DNA of 33,812 bases from Gammaproteobacteria bacterium UBA2168 (GTDB lineage Bacteria > Pseudomonadota > Gammaproteobacteria > Pseudomonadales > Azotimanducaceae). The notes under the pieces were generated by a model that made no database searches, was not told where the DNA came from, and was given only the letters and a program-made list of their open reading frames with translations. The stretch lies in the NCBI GenBank assembly GCA_002327525.1, contig DCWG01000040.1:1-33812 (forward strand), read 5' to 3'. Positions within the stretch are counted from its first letter, which is position 1, and the number at the start of each line of letters is the position of its first letter. Shown in pieces: positions 1-10,498 of this stretch. Both the position numbers and the translations under genes were made by a program.

Positions 1-1344
1 GGTCGGCTCGTCGAGCACGACGAAGCGCGGTTCAAGCGCCACCGCTCGAGCGATGGAGATACGCTGACGTTGACCGCCCGAGAATTCGTGAGGATAGCGT
101 TCCATATCGTCGGGCTCGAGCCCGACGTTGGTCAATGCCCGGGCCACGCGGTCACGCCGTTGCTGTGGGTTGAGGTCTTTTCGATGTACGAGCAGGCCCT
201 CCTCGATGATCTGACGCACTGATAGGCGTGGTGACAGGCTGCCGTACGGGTCCTGAAAAACCATCTGCATGTACTGGCGCTGGACATTCATCGCACGTGC
301 GGACAGCTGCATGATTGCGGTCCCGGCGAAGCATACGTCGCCTTCTGCTCTCAAAAGACGCAGAATGCCGAGCCCGAGCGTGGTCTTGCCCGATCCCGAC
401 TCGCCAACGACGCCGATGGTCTGACCGCGCCCGAGTTCGAGATTCACGTCTTTCACGGCGTGAAATGTCGATTGCTTTCCCAGCCAGCCTTTGTCGATCT
501 GGTAGTGCACGTTGAAACTCTGCACGGACAGCAAATTAGCCACGCCGGGATCTTCCGCTACTGGATTGCCCCGTGGTTCGGCGGCCAGCAGGTGGTGGGT
601 GTATTCGTGGTGCGGGGAGTCGAAAATACGTTGGGTGCGGCCAGCCTCGACGATCTCACCATGCGTCATCACGCACACCCGGTCGGCCATTTCACGCACG
701 ATGCCGAGATCGTGGGAGATGAGCAGCAAGGACATGCCGAGTTGCTTCTTGAGATCGCGAAGTAACTGGAGAATGCTGGCCTGGATGGTGACATCCAGTG
801 CGGTAGTGGGCTCGTCGGCGATCAGCAGCCGCGGTTCGTTAGCCAGTGCCATCGCGATCATCACGCGTTGGCGTTGACCACCGGAAAGCTGGTGCGGATA
901 GGCGCCGAGCATGGCCTGCGCATCGGGCAGGCGTACCAGGCGCAGGAGTTCGAGTGCCCGTGTGCGGGCGTTGGCACGGTTCATGCCCTTGTGCAGCGTG
1001 AGAGTTTCACCGATCTGCTTGGCGACCGTGTGCAACGGGTTGAGGGATGTCATGGGTTCCTGAAAGATCATGCTGACGACACTGCCGCGGATGCCTCGCA
1101 GCCTTGCATTGCCGGCGCCGATCATTTCCTCCCCCAGTACGCTTATGGAGCCATGCGGGTGTGATGCCATCGGATAAGGCAGAAGCTGGAGCACAGAGAG
1201 TGCGGTGGCCGATTTTCCGCTGCCCGATTCGCCGACGAGTGCGACGGTTTCGCCATCACCCACCTCGAACGTCACGCCCCGCACGGCGGTGTTGGTACCG
1301 AAGTCGACCTGCAGATTCTTCACGCACAGCACGGGCTCAGACAT
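1..1344 (-). CDS. yejF: Peptide ABC transporter, dual ATP-binding subunit (YejF-like), 3' end cut by window edge
   Basis: Cytoplasmic ATPase of a YejABEF-type oligopeptide importer, with both nucleotide-binding domains in one chain. The first domain has Walker A (GESGSGKS, about residues 38-45), signature LSGGQRQR and Walker B ending in DEPTTALD. The second has another Walker A (GESGSGKTT), signature FSGGQRQR and Walker B LDEP close to the window start. About 448 codons are visible; the family is usually near 530, so only the last 80 or so residues should be missing. The ATG overlaps the stop of the yejE-like gene by 8 bp (ATGTCTGA), so translation is probably coupled. It is the last gene of a minus-strand A-B-E-F order. 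E. coli YejABEF imports peptides and microcin C; the substrate here is not known. Confidence 0.93.
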   Translation of the reverse strand, partial: MSEPVLCVKNLQVDFGTNTAVRGVTFEVGDGETVALVGESGSGKSATALSVLQLLPYPMASHPHGSISVLGEEMIGAGNARLRGIRGSVVSMIFQEPMTSLNPLHTVAKQIGETLTLHKGMNRANARTRALELLRLVRLPDAQAMLGAYPHQLSGGQRQRVMIAMALANEPRLLIADEPTTALDVTIQASILQLLRDLKKQLGMSLLLISHDLGIVREMADRVCVMTHGEIVEAGRTQRIFDSPHHEYTHHLLAAEPRGNPVAEDPGVANLLSVQSFNVHYQIDKGWLGKQSTFHAVKDVNLELGRGQTIGVVGESGSGKTTLGLGILRLLRAEGDVCFAGTAIMQLSARAMNVQRQYMQMVFQDPYGSLSPRLSVRQIIEEGLLVHRKDLNPQQRRDRVARALTNVGLEPDDMERYPHEFSGGQRQRISIARAVALEPRFVVLDEPT

Positions 1345-2368
1345 GGGAGGCCTCTGCGCTTCGGCGGGGATCGAAGGCATCGCGTACCGCTTCACCGATG
1401 AAGATCAGCAGGGTCAGCATGATGGCGAGCGTAAAGAAGGCGAACAACCCCAGCCACGGCGCGTGCAGGTTCATCTTGGCGAGCGACAGCAGACGGCCGA
1501 GGGAGGGCGAGTCGAGCGGCAATCCAAATCCCAGGAAATCGAGCGCAGTGAGTGTTGTGATGGATCCGTTGAGAACAAAGGGTAGGTAGGTGAGAGTTGC
1601 GACCATGGCATTGGGCAGTACGTGCCTGTGCATGATGGTGAGATCGGACACGCCCAGCGCACGTGCGGCGCGGACGAACTCGAAATTTCGTGCACGCAGG
1701 AATTCGGCGCGCACGACCCCCACGAGCGCCATCCAGCTGAACAGCGCGAGAATCCCCAGCAGCCAGAAGATGTTGGGTTCCACCATGCTTGCCAGAATGA
1801 TCAGCACGAACAGTATGGGCAGCCCGGCCCATATCTCGACGACGCGCTGACCGATGAGGTCCGTGTAACCGCCGAAGTAACCCTGCAGTGCACCCACCGC
1901 CACCCCGATCAGCGAACTGATGAGAGTAAGTGTGAGGCCGAACAGTACCGACATGCGGAAGCCATAGAGGAGCTTGGCGAAGGTGTCCGAGCCGAGACCA
2001 TCAGTGCCCAGCCAGTGTTCGGTACTTGGCGGCGCGGGATAGGGTGGTGCCAACTCCCAGTCGATGGTGGTGTAGGAGTAACGCACCGGCGGCCATAGAA
2101 TCCATCCGTCGCGTTCGATCAGTTCCACCACGTACGGATCCCGGTAATGGGCCTCGCTCTCGAATTGACCACCCAGTTGTTTTTCGCTGTAAGCGATGAG
2201 TACCGGAAAATACAGATCGCCCGCCATGGAGAATGCGATGGGCTTGTCATTGGCGATGAATTCGGCGGAGAGCGAGAGTAGGAACAGAGCGGCGAAGATC
2301 CACATCGACCAGTAACCACGCTTGTTTGCGCGGAAGTTGGTGAGGCGACGTTCGTTCAGAGGGCTCAT
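1337..2368 (-). CDS. yejE: Peptide ABC transporter permease (YejE-like)
   Basis: Inner-membrane permease of the binding-protein-dependent type, 343 residues, close to E. coli YejE length. An N-terminal membrane segment (about residues 20-40) is followed by a long periplasmic stretch ending in the YejE/DppC-type phrase [20 protein letters not shown]. After this come five hydrophobic helices. The ATPase-contact EAA loop is visible as [14 protein letters not shown] followed by RHVLPNA. It overlaps the yejB-like gene upstream by 4 bp (ATGA) and the ATPase gene downstream by 8 bp, so the genes are one transcription unit. Confidence 0.94.
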   Translation of the reverse strand: MSPLNERRLTNFRANKRGYWSMWIFAALFLLSLSAEFIANDKPIAFSMAGDLYFPVLIAYSEKQLGGQFESEAHYRDPYVVELIERDGWILWPPVRYSYTTIDWELAPPYPAPPSTEHWLGTDGLGSDTFAKLLYGFRMSVLFGLTLTLISSLIGVAVGALQGYFGGYTDLIGQRVVEIWAGLPILFVLIILASMVEPNIFWLLGILALFSWMALVGVVRAEFLRARNFEFVRAARALGVSDLTIMHRHVLPNAMVATLTYLPFVLNGSITTLTALDFLGFGLPLDSPSLGRLLSLAKMNLHAPWLGLFAFFTLAIMLTLLIFIGEAVRDAFDPRRSAEASHV

Positions 2369-3438
2369 ACGTCTCGCGCCTCGAAGTCGATGCGCGGGTC
2401 CACCAGCACGTAGGTGAGATCGCCGATCAACTGCATGATCAGCCCAATGAGCGTGAAGCTGAACAGGGTCCCGAACAGTATCGGATAGTCGCGTTTCACC
2501 ACTGCCTCGTAGCCGAGCAGGCCAATGCCATCCAGCGAAAAGATCACTTCGATCAGCAGCGCGCCCGTGAAGAGAATGCCGACGAACGCGGCCGGAAAAC
2601 CGGCCACCACAATGAGCATGGCATTGCGGAACACGTGGCCGTAAAGCACACGCCGCTCGGTTACCCCCTTAGCGCGTGCGGTGAGTACGAACTGTTTGTT
2701 CAACTCCTCGAGAAAGCTGTTTTTTGTGAGCATTGTAAGGGTGGCGAAACCGCCGATCGTAAGAGCGGTGAGAGGCAAGGCAAGGTGCCAGAAGTAGTCG
2801 CGAACCTTGGCGAACCAGGTGAGGTCGTCAAAGTTCTCGGAAGTGAGGCCGCGCAACGGAAACCAGTCGAAATAGGAGCCGCCGGCAAAGACGACAATCA
2901 ACAGAATGGCGAACAGAAAGCCGGGAACGGCATAGGCTGTGAATACCACTCCGCTTGTCCAGAGATCGAAGCGCTGCCCATCGCGTACCGCCTTGGCGAT
3001 ACCGAGCGGGATGGAAATTGAGTAGATCAGCAGCAACGACCACAACCCCAGCGAGATAGATACGGGTAGGCGTTCCACCACCAGGTCGATGACGGCGCGG
3101 TCCTGAAAATAGCTGCTACCGAAATCCAGGCGCAGATAGTTGCCCATCATCAGAAAAAAACGTTCGTGGGCTGGTTTGTCAAAGCCAAACTGCTTCTCGA
3201 GTCGAGCCACCAGTTCGGGATCGAGCCCCGAACTGCCCGTATAGCCAGTATCGCCACTCGGGCCGAGTGAACTCGAGGACACGGCCGCCGTGGCCGACAT
3301 GCTGAAACCGGAAGCCTGTGCCAATACCTGTTCCACGGGCCCGCCAGGGGCGAACTGAACGATGGTGAAGTTGATGACCATGATGCCGAACAGCGTCGGC
3401 ACGATGAGCAACAACCGCCTTGCGATGTATCTACCCAT
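2365..3438 (-). CDS. yejB: Peptide ABC transporter permease (YejB-like)
   Basis: Inner-membrane permease partner of the YejE-like protein, 357 residues (the E. coli protein is slightly longer). It starts with the typical [19 protein letters not shown] first helix. A periplasmic loop rich in Ser and Gly (about residues 40-70) precedes the conserved [10 protein letters not shown] segment. The EAA loop is visible as [20 protein letters not shown]. The C-terminus [13 protein letters not shown] is characteristic of DppB/OppB-type permeases. It lies 36 bp downstream of the binding-protein gene and overlaps yejE by 4 bp. Confidence 0.94.
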   Translation of the reverse strand: MGRYIARRLLLIVPTLFGIMVINFTIVQFAPGGPVEQVLAQASGFSMSATAAVSSSSLGPSGDTGYTGSSGLDPELVARLEKQFGFDKPAHERFFLMMGNYLRLDFGSSYFQDRAVIDLVVERLPVSISLGLWSLLLIYSISIPLGIAKAVRDGQRFDLWTSGVVFTAYAVPGFLFAILLIVVFAGGSYFDWFPLRGLTSENFDDLTWFAKVRDYFWHLALPLTALTIGGFATLTMLTKNSFLEELNKQFVLTARAKGVTERRVLYGHVFRNAMLIVVAGFPAAFVGILFTGALLIEVIFSLDGIGLLGYEAVVKRDYPILFGTLFSFTLIGLIMQLIGDLTYVLVDPRIDFEARDV

Positions 3439-3474
3439 ATTCGACTCCCGTCTCGGTAGAGGATCGGTGGGTAT

Positions 3475-5334
3475 TCATTTGAGCTGGGTGAACTCGGCGA
3501 CGCGGGCCGCTTTCTCGGCATCCCACCACCAGGTGTCGATGTATGCGAGGCGCAGTAGTCGTCCATCGACCTCGGGACGACCGAATTTGTCCCAGTACAC
3601 CAGGTTGTAGTCGATGCGCGACGTGCTGGGCTGCCAGTAGAAGTTCCAGATCAGCACGCGGTCGAGCGCGCGCAGTGCGTTGGTGAACTGCTCGTAAGTT
3701 TGTGCTTCGTAGACGTGACCAATCAGCCTGTCCACCGCGGGATCGCGCAGATTGCTCCAGTTCTGGCTGTAGGCCTGGGCTGCGGTGCTGCTGTGAAAGG
3801 TATTGGTGATGTTCATCGTCGGTGTGTTGTCGGTGATGAACGGCACGGCTCCCGCGTCAAAGTCGCCGGAACGCATGCGGTAGAGCCAGTTGGAGACCTC
3901 TGGTGATTTGATGGAAGTGGTGATGCCGAGCCGTTCCAGCAGCCGTGAGTAAGAGATCCAGGATCGGCCGAGCGCCGGAGATACGGCCACCATGCGGATG
4001 TGGAAGTGCTCGCCCGTCTCCCCATGCACCAGCTTTCCGTCCCGCATCACCCAACCCGCCTCACGCAGCAGTTGCGCCGCACGCAGCAGGTTGCCGCGGT
4101 CCCAGCCTTTGTGTTGGTTGGGCGGGCGCTTGAACTCGTGCGTGAACACGCGCGGTGGCACCAGATCACGCAACGGTTCGAGCAACTCCAATTCGCCTTC
4201 GTTGGGAAGGCCGCTGGCGGCATAGCTTGAGTCATTGAAAAAACTGGTGCCCTGACCCCAGAAACCGTATGAGCGCATCATGCCCCACTCGGAGCCCGGA
4301 CGGGCGAGATCCAGCGCTTCTCTGACTCGAATGTCCTGGAAACGTGGCTGGTCGAGGTTCCAGAAGATCGGCCACCAGATTCCGGCCGGGCGGATGAAGT
4401 TGAAGATGTCCTTCTTGAAGAGTCCGGCTTCCGCCGCCGGAAAGTCGTAGGCGGTAACCCACCGCCGGGCGACGCTCTCGACATGGACGTCGATGACATG
4501 CCCTTTCACTGCCTCGGTTTGTACCAGGTCGTCGCGGAAATAGTCGAGCTTGATGATGTCGTAGTTCCACATACCCCTGCGCACGGGTAGATCCTGAGCC
4601 CAGTAGTCGGGTACCCGTTCGAACTCGATCCAGCGTCCGACCACGAAATTCTTGACGCGGTACGGGCCCGATGTGAGAGGGGCGTCCACCGTGGTCTTGG
4701 TGATGTCGCGTTTCGCCCAGTAGTGTTTCGGGATGATGGGAGCCACACCCAAGCGCCGCGGAACCACGGGGTTACCATGTGCTGCGGGGGCGATGTGGAA
4801 TTTCACCTCGCGTGGTCCGATTATTTCGACGAAGTCGATGACCTGCATCGGCGTGCTGATTGTGGGCGTGGCCTGGTTCTTGTAGACGTCGAAGCTGAAC
4901 ACCACATCGTCCACGGTGATGGGCGTGCCGTCGTGCCAGCGTGCTTCTTCGCGCAGCTTGAAGGCCACCCAGGTGTAGTTATCGCCGACCGCGATCCCCT
5001 CGGCGATCAGCCCATACTGCGTGGCGGGCTCATCCAGCGCACCGTACATCAGTGAGTCCTGCACGTAGTTGCGCTGCGAATCCCAGAACCACACCCCCAG
5101 CGGTAAACGCCCGCGAATGGTGACATTGTTGAAATTGTCCCAGTTGCCCATGTCGGTGATGCGCAACATGCCACCCTTGGGCGCATCCGGGTTGACGTAG
5201 GCAAAATGGGCAAAGTTGGCCGGTTGGTCGGGCTCGGAGAGGAAGGCATAGCCGTGCTGGTAGTCGATGGCGGCCGGGGCGAGTGGTGAGAAAACAGTCA
5301 CGATCGCCAACATGCACAGTCTCAAAACGCACAC
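3475..5334 (-). CDS. yejA: Periplasmic peptide-binding protein of the importer (YejA-like)
   Basis: Extracytoplasmic solute-binding protein of family 5 (SBP_bac_5), 619 residues as drawn. It has a hydrophobic signal peptide at residues 8-22 ending ...LAPAA. The mature protein opens with YQHGYAFLSEPDQPANFAHF and YVNPDAPKGG, typical of YejA. The GTG start drawn sits almost on top of the AGGGGAGG Shine-Dalgarno sequence. A TTG three codons downstream, 6 bases after that sequence, is an equally good or better start, so the N-terminus is uncertain by a few residues. First gene of the yejABEF-like unit; the short region upstream shows no promoter I would stand behind. Confidence 0.93.
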   Translation of the reverse strand: MCVLRLCMLAIVTVFSPLAPAAIDYQHGYAFLSEPDQPANFAHFAYVNPDAPKGGMLRITDMGNWDNFNNVTIRGRLPLGVWFWDSQRNYVQDSLMYGALDEPATQYGLIAEGIAVGDNYTWVAFKLREEARWHDGTPITVDDVVFSFDVYKNQATPTISTPMQVIDFVEIIGPREVKFHIAPAAHGNPVVPRRLGVAPIIPKHYWAKRDITKTTVDAPLTSGPYRVKNFVVGRWIEFERVPDYWAQDLPVRRGMWNYDIIKLDYFRDDLVQTEAVKGHVIDVHVESVARRWVTAYDFPAAEAGLFKKDIFNFIRPAGIWWPIFWNLDQPRFQDIRVREALDLARPGSEWGMMRSYGFWGQGTSFFNDSSYAASGLPNEGELELLEPLRDLVPPRVFTHEFKRPPNQHKGWDRGNLLRAAQLLREAGWVMRDGKLVHGETGEHFHIRMVAVSPALGRSWISYSRLLERLGITTSIKSPEVSNWLYRMRSGDFDAGAVPFITDNTPTMNITNTFHSSTAAQAYSQNWSNLRDPAVDRLIGHVYEAQTYEQFTNALRALDRVLIWNFYWQPSTSRIDYNLVYWDKFGRPEVDGRLLRLAYIDTWWWDAEKAARVAEFTQLK

Positions 5335-5401
5335 CTCCCCTCATTGATGCATCTGCAATCTAGCAAGATTGACCACCCGAGGTAAATGCCGTGAACGGCG
5401 C

Positions 5402-6643
5402 CTAGTGCATGCGCGGAAGTGTGCCGATGATGTTCTGCTCGGCCAACCTAGCGATCGCCTCGGGTGTCAATCCCAGCAGTTGCCCAAGCACCTCTTCGTT
5501 GTGCTCTCCGAGCGTCGGCGCGGACGTTTGCAGCGGATAGGGGTCGCCGTTGTCGCGGCTCTCGCGGTAGGGGGCAGAGGGATTGGCGATGGTGCCGACG
5601 TGCGCCCGATCCATCATCTGAAAATATTTGCGCGCCATGAGTTGAGGGTGGGCTTTCGCATCGAGGGCGCTGCGCACCTGGGCGGCAGGGACACCCGCGG
5701 CCATAAGCCGGGTTTCCAGTTCACCGGCGTCGAACGAACTGGTCCAGGCGCCCAGCGTGTCGTCCAGTTCCGCTTCGCGTGCCTTGCGGTTCGATTGTGC
5801 GCCGAAGTCTTCCAGACGTTTGCCTGTGAGCGCGCGTAGCGCGGACCAATGTTGCTCATCGAACACCTGGATGACGATCCACTGGTCGTCTCCCGCGCAC
5901 GGGTACACTCCGTGGGGTGCATGAGCCGCGTGCTTGTTGCCGAGACGCAATGGGGCGCGGCCATTGCCCGACTGCTCGACAATGCCATGTACACCCAGGG
6001 GGAACAGACATTCGGACTGGGACAGATCCAGGTACTGGCCTTCGCCCGTACGTTTTCTGTGGCGCAGTGCTGTGAGTAGCGCTGCAGCACCATTGAGGCC
6101 GGCGACGGAATCCCCCAGCGCGACGTGGATCATGGTCGGCAACCAGTCGGGATGGCCGTTCAAATGCGGCAGGCCCGAGGCTTGTTCGATGGTGGACCCG
6201 TAGGCGCGATAGTATTGCCAGGGACCGCTGCTGCCAAAGGCAGGCATCGACAGCATGACGAGTTCCGGATTTACCGATTTCAACACGGGATAGTCGAGGC
6301 CGAGTTGTGGTAGGACGCCCGCCGAGAAGTTCTCGACCACGATATCGCTGATGGTGACCAGGTGTTTGAGCAGGTCCGCGCCGGTGTCCGTGTGCAGGTC
6401 GATGGCGATGGCGCGCTTGTTGCGATTGACCATGTTGAAGGCGGGCGCCTTCTCGGCGTTGTTTTCCGCGATCCATTCGGGCGTTGCCTCCCACCCGCGC
6501 CACCAGTCGAAGTTGGTGCAGCTTTCCACCTTGATGACGTCCGCCCCCATGTCCGCGAAGTTGCGGGCCGCGAGTGGACCCGCCCACCCCATGGAGAGGT
6601 CTACCACACGGATACCGTCCAGTAAGCGGGGTGCGCTATTCAT
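5402..6643 (-). CDS. Family III (CaiB/BaiF) CoA-transferase with catalytic Asp
   Basis: CoA-transferase of family III, 413 residues, the usual family length. These enzymes move CoA between carboxylic acids through an aspartyl-CoA intermediate. The N-terminus has the family phrase GIRVVDLSMGWAGPLAARNFADMG. The predicted catalytic Asp178 lies in GDSVAG, followed by ALLTALRHRKRTGEGQ. Its ATG overlaps the stop of the preceding CoA-transferase gene by 4 bp (ATGA), which suggests the two products form a heteromer. Last gene of the minus-strand catabolic train. Substrate acids cannot be inferred. Confidence 0.9.
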   Translation of the reverse strand: MNSAPRLLDGIRVVDLSMGWAGPLAARNFADMGADVIKVESCTNFDWWRGWEATPEWIAENNAEKAPAFNMVNRNKRAIAIDLHTDTGADLLKHLVTISDIVVENFSAGVLPQLGLDYPVLKSVNPELVMLSMPAFGSSGPWQYYRAYGSTIEQASGLPHLNGHPDWLPTMIHVALGDSVAGLNGAAALLTALRHRKRTGEGQYLDLSQSECLFPLGVHGIVEQSGNGRAPLRLGNKHAAHAPHGVYPCAGDDQWIVIQVFDEQHWSALRALTGKRLEDFGAQSNRKAREAELDDTLGAWTSSFDAGELETRLMAAGVPAAQVRSALDAKAHPQLMARKYFQMMDRAHVGTIANPSAPYRESRDNGDPYPLQTSAPTLGEHNEEVLGQLLGLTPEAIARLAEQNIIGTLPRMH

Positions 6644-7860
6644 GTAGCGGCTCCCGGCGCGTGTGCACCCTGGATGGTCGTGAGCCGTGCAATCGTTTCT
6701 TCACTCATTCCGCAAGACCGCAGTTCCCTGCGCGTGTCCTCGCCGAGAGCGTGCAGCCTGCCAGCGGATTGCGCAGGCGTACGGTGGAGGCGAAATGGTG
6801 TGACGGGCGCCATGAACGTACCCTGATCGGAGTGCTCGACAAGCTCAAAAGAGTTTCTTTCAACATATTGATCTGTATGAAAAAGTTCTTCCATTGTCGG
6901 TACTGGAGCCAGGGGGATTCTTGCTGCCTGTCCGGTGTGGAAAAGCTGATCTGCGGAGCGTTTCGCGACCGCCTGCTGGATGATGGGCTCGAGAGTCTGC
7001 GCATCTGCGAGACGGCCCAAAGCGGTCTGATAGGCAGGTATGTCGGCGAGGTGATCCAGGTCGAGGAGGGCGCAGAAACTCTTCCACTGACCCGGCGTGA
7101 GCGCTGTCACACCGAGCCAGCCGTCGCGACAGGGGTAGACACTCAGGGGATAGGTCGGAGGAAAACGGTTCACTCCCATGCGAGAGCCGCGGGGTACGTC
7201 CATGAATCCGACAACGGCTCCAACGTCGGTGAAACACATGTTGGCTTCCAGGATACTCACATCCACTATGGTCGAACCACTTGCGTTGCCGAGTTCGCGG
7301 GCGATCACCTGGCCGAGTACCGCGTTGTACGCTGTCAGCCCACCGATGATCTGCGCCTGGTAGCCGCTGGGCAGACAGGGTGGTTGATCCGGTGAGCCGA
7401 TGGGCGCGACCATGCCTGTCGCTGCCTGAATGACGGCGTCGGAGCCGGATTGACTGGCTAGGGGACCCTCGAGACCGAACCAGGTAATGCGCAACACGAT
7501 GAGTTCGGGGTTTGATTTTTTGAGTGTTTCGTCTGACAGCGGGCAGCAGCCGGGAGCGCTTGCATCGATGACGATCTGGCAATTCGCCGCCAGGCCCGCC
7601 GCCGCCTCGCGTGCGAGTGGTGTGGCCAGATCGAGAGCAACACTTGATTTGTTGGTGCTCAGATAGCTGTGCAAAAGGCTCGCTTCCGCATCATCACGGC
7701 CGTCCCTGAAGGGCGGCAGCTGGCGCGTGACGGCGCCGACGGACGCAGGTTCGATGTCGATCACGTGGGCGCCGTGGCTGGCGAACAGCTTCGCGCAGTA
7801 GGCGCTCGCGACGGTGTTGCATATGCTGAGTACGCGTATCCCGTCCAACGCCTGGGTCAT
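6640..7860 (-). CDS. Family III CoA-transferase paralogue lacking the catalytic Asp
   Basis: CaiB/BaiF-family protein of 406 residues with the family start LDGIRVLSICNTVASAYCAK and the HVIDIEP nucleotide-binding segment. At the position of the catalytic Asp in the downstream paralogue (GDSVAG) it reads AQIIGG, so the Asp is replaced by Gln170 in a by-eye alignment. Alone it is probably inactive in the classical ping-pong reaction. With the 4-bp overlap to the intact paralogue it is best read as the structural or acyl-binding subunit of a two-subunit CoA-transferase, as in the BbsEF benzylsuccinate type. That pairing is inference. The 123 bp upstream hold no recognisable gene. Confidence 0.85.
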   Translation of the reverse strand: MTQALDGIRVLSICNTVASAYCAKLFASHGAHVIDIEPASVGAVTRQLPPFRDGRDDAEASLLHSYLSTNKSSVALDLATPLAREAAAGLAANCQIVIDASAPGCCPLSDETLKKSNPELIVLRITWFGLEGPLASQSGSDAVIQAATGMVAPIGSPDQPPCLPSGYQAQIIGGLTAYNAVLGQVIARELGNASGSTIVDVSILEANMCFTDVGAVVGFMDVPRGSRMGVNRFPPTYPLSVYPCRDGWLGVTALTPGQWKSFCALLDLDHLADIPAYQTALGRLADAQTLEPIIQQAVAKRSADQLFHTGQAARIPLAPVPTMEELFHTDQYVERNSFELVEHSDQGTFMAPVTPFRLHRTPAQSAGRLHALGEDTRRELRSCGMSEETIARLTTIQGAHAPGAAT

Positions 7861-7983
7861 GCTCGCTCGATGCCGCTGTGCAGAGACGGAGTGTATCGGA
7901 GATTTGTCGGGTAATGGGGCAGTGCGGGCCCGTCCCTGCAGCGACGTCCGGCGTACGACTCGAGTTTGGCCTTGCGAATCGGG

Positions 7984-8859
7984 TCAACGAACCTCGTCCG
8001 TCTTTCCCCGTACGAAAATGGGTTCCATGTCTTCGAGGTCCGAGCGAAGACCCGTCTCGTCTATCTGTGGCCGTTCGCTGGCGGCGGACAGAATCAGCGG
8101 CAGTATGGTGGTATCGCTCGATGAGTTTAGGAACAGTCCCTCTCTAGCAAGGACGAAATGCACCGCGCGCCGGATGCTGTCTGCATCGCGCAGGGGCATG
8201 TACCAGCTGAAACGTGTTTCGTCATCCTCCTCGCACCACCGCCGCCGCGCAACCGACTTGATGGTCTGAATGGCGACTTTGTTCTCCCGGCAGGTCGTAT
8301 ACAAGCGTTCGAAATCTACGCTATAGGGGCCAGAGGCGTTCAGCGCGAAGCTGTACGGCGCCAGTACTGCATCGAACGAGTAGGCCGCCAGGCTCATCAG
8401 GTGCGCGGCGGCGACCCAGGTGCCGTGCCCGGTGACGCCGATAAAGCGGGTGAGGCCCTGCGCTTTTGCCTCGATGAGAGCTTCCAGCGCCCCACCCGCC
8501 GCCAGTGCACCGGCGCGTTCGTCTTCATCCACAAGGTTGTGCATCTGGATCATGTCGACGCGATCCACTCCCATGCGCTCGAGGGAGCGATGCAGGCTGT
8601 CGCGAGCTCCGGCGGCGGTACGTTCGCCGGTTTTGGTAGCGAGAAAGAACTCGTCACGATGTCCTGAGAGAAACGGCGCGAGGCGCAATTCGGAATCGCC
8701 GTAGCTCGCCGCGGTGTCGATATGGTTGACGCCATGCTCCAGCACCAGATCCAGGGTGGCGTCGGCACGTGCCTGTTTCATCCCCCCGAGGGCGGCGGCA
8801 CCGAAGATGATGCGACTGCTGTCGTGTCCCGTGTTGCCAAAGGGTATGCGTTCGATCAT
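7984..8859 (-). CDS. Aldo/keto reductase, cytoplasmic
   Basis: NAD(P)H-dependent aldo/keto reductase of 291 residues, one TIM barrel. The four catalytic residues are present: Asp48 and Tyr53 (HIDTAASYG), Lys76 (LATKTG) and His107 (IQMHNL). It begins with the family motif RIPFGNTGHDSSRIIFGAAA. The subfamily resembles predicted oxidoreductases acting on sugars or small ketones; the substrate is unknown. It lies 31 bp downstream of larE and upstream of the CoA-transferase pair on the same strand. Confidence 0.9.
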   Translation of the reverse strand: MIERIPFGNTGHDSSRIIFGAAALGGMKQARADATLDLVLEHGVNHIDTAASYGDSELRLAPFLSGHRDEFFLATKTGERTAAGARDSLHRSLERMGVDRVDMIQMHNLVDEDERAGALAAGGALEALIEAKAQGLTRFIGVTGHGTWVAAAHLMSLAAYSFDAVLAPYSFALNASGPYSVDFERLYTTCRENKVAIQTIKSVARRRWCEEDDETRFSWYMPLRDADSIRRAVHFVLAREGLFLNSSSDTTILPLILSAASERPQIDETGLRSDLEDMEPIFVRGKTDEVR

Positions 8860-8890
8860 GTCATTGTCCTGATTGCCGGTCGCCAGCCCA

Positions 8891-9723
8891 CTAGCCCACG
8901 TTCACGATCTCGATCAGGCCCTCGTTCAGGGATCCGGACCTGAATCCGGCCAGATCGAGCGCGATGAAGCGGTAGCCGCAGGACTTGATGCGTTCATTGA
9001 GCGTCTCCCGCAGATCCATGGCACGCGACAGTTCCGCCTCGCCGATCTCGAGCCGCGCGACGTCCTCGTGATGGCGTACACGGTAGTTTTCGAAGCCCAG
9101 ATCGGCGAGTACGGCTTCCGCAGCTTCGACCTGAGCAAGGCGTGCCCGCGTGATGTGTGAGCCGTACGGAAAGCGGCTCGACAGGCACGCCGATTGCGGT
9201 TTCTGGGCGTTGTCGAGACCCAAGTGCCGGGCAAGACGACGCACATCGGCTTTGTCGAAATCGGCCTCGACCAGCGGCGAACGTACGCCGCGATCGTCTG
9301 CGGCGACCAGACCGGGCCGGTAATCGCCGAGATCGTCGCGATTGGTGCCGTTGAGGATATGGGCGATGCCTTCGGCTTGCGCGATTTCCTCCAGAGCTTC
9401 GTAGAGTGAGGTTTTGCAGTGGAAACAACGATCCACCGGGTTGGCGCGGTAGTCGTCCTTGGTCAGCTCGTCGGTGACGATGACGCGGTGGCGCATGCCC
9501 CACTCGTCGGCCAGCCGGCGTGCGAGAGCAAGGTCGCTGCGTTTCAGGCTGGCCGACCCCGACGTGACCGCGAGCGCACGTTCGCCCAGAACTTCGGCTG
9601 CGACGTAGGCAACCAGCGAACTGTCGACACCGCCGGAATATGCGACAACGGCGCCTTTTAACGGCGCGATGGCGGCGCGCAGTTGAAGATGCAGTTCTTT
9701 TTCCGGTCGTTTATCCGCTTGCA

Positions 9724-9724
<1 letters not shown>
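8891..9724 (-). CDS. larE: LarE-type sulfur transferase of nickel-pincer nucleotide synthesis
   Basis: Member of the PP-loop ATP pyrophosphatase family that, in the Lar pathway, puts sulfur into the pyridinium dicarboxylate nucleotide made by LarB. The PP-loop YSGGVDSS is at residues 29-36. The Cys that matches the sacrificial Cys176 of Lactobacillus LarE lies in ACLSSRFPYG (Cys180). A CxxC pair (DRCFHCK, Cys100 and Cys103) is also present, a three-Cys arrangement reported for LarE enzymes that carry a [4Fe-4S] cluster instead of sacrificing the Cys. The start chosen (277 residues) gives a TGATG junction with larB; the longer upstream frame only overlaps larB. No larC or larA is in the window. 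Confidence 0.92.
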
Positions 9725-10464
<740 letters not shown>

Positions 10465-10498
10465 GACCCGAGTTTAGCACTGGCTGGCAAGTAGGTTA

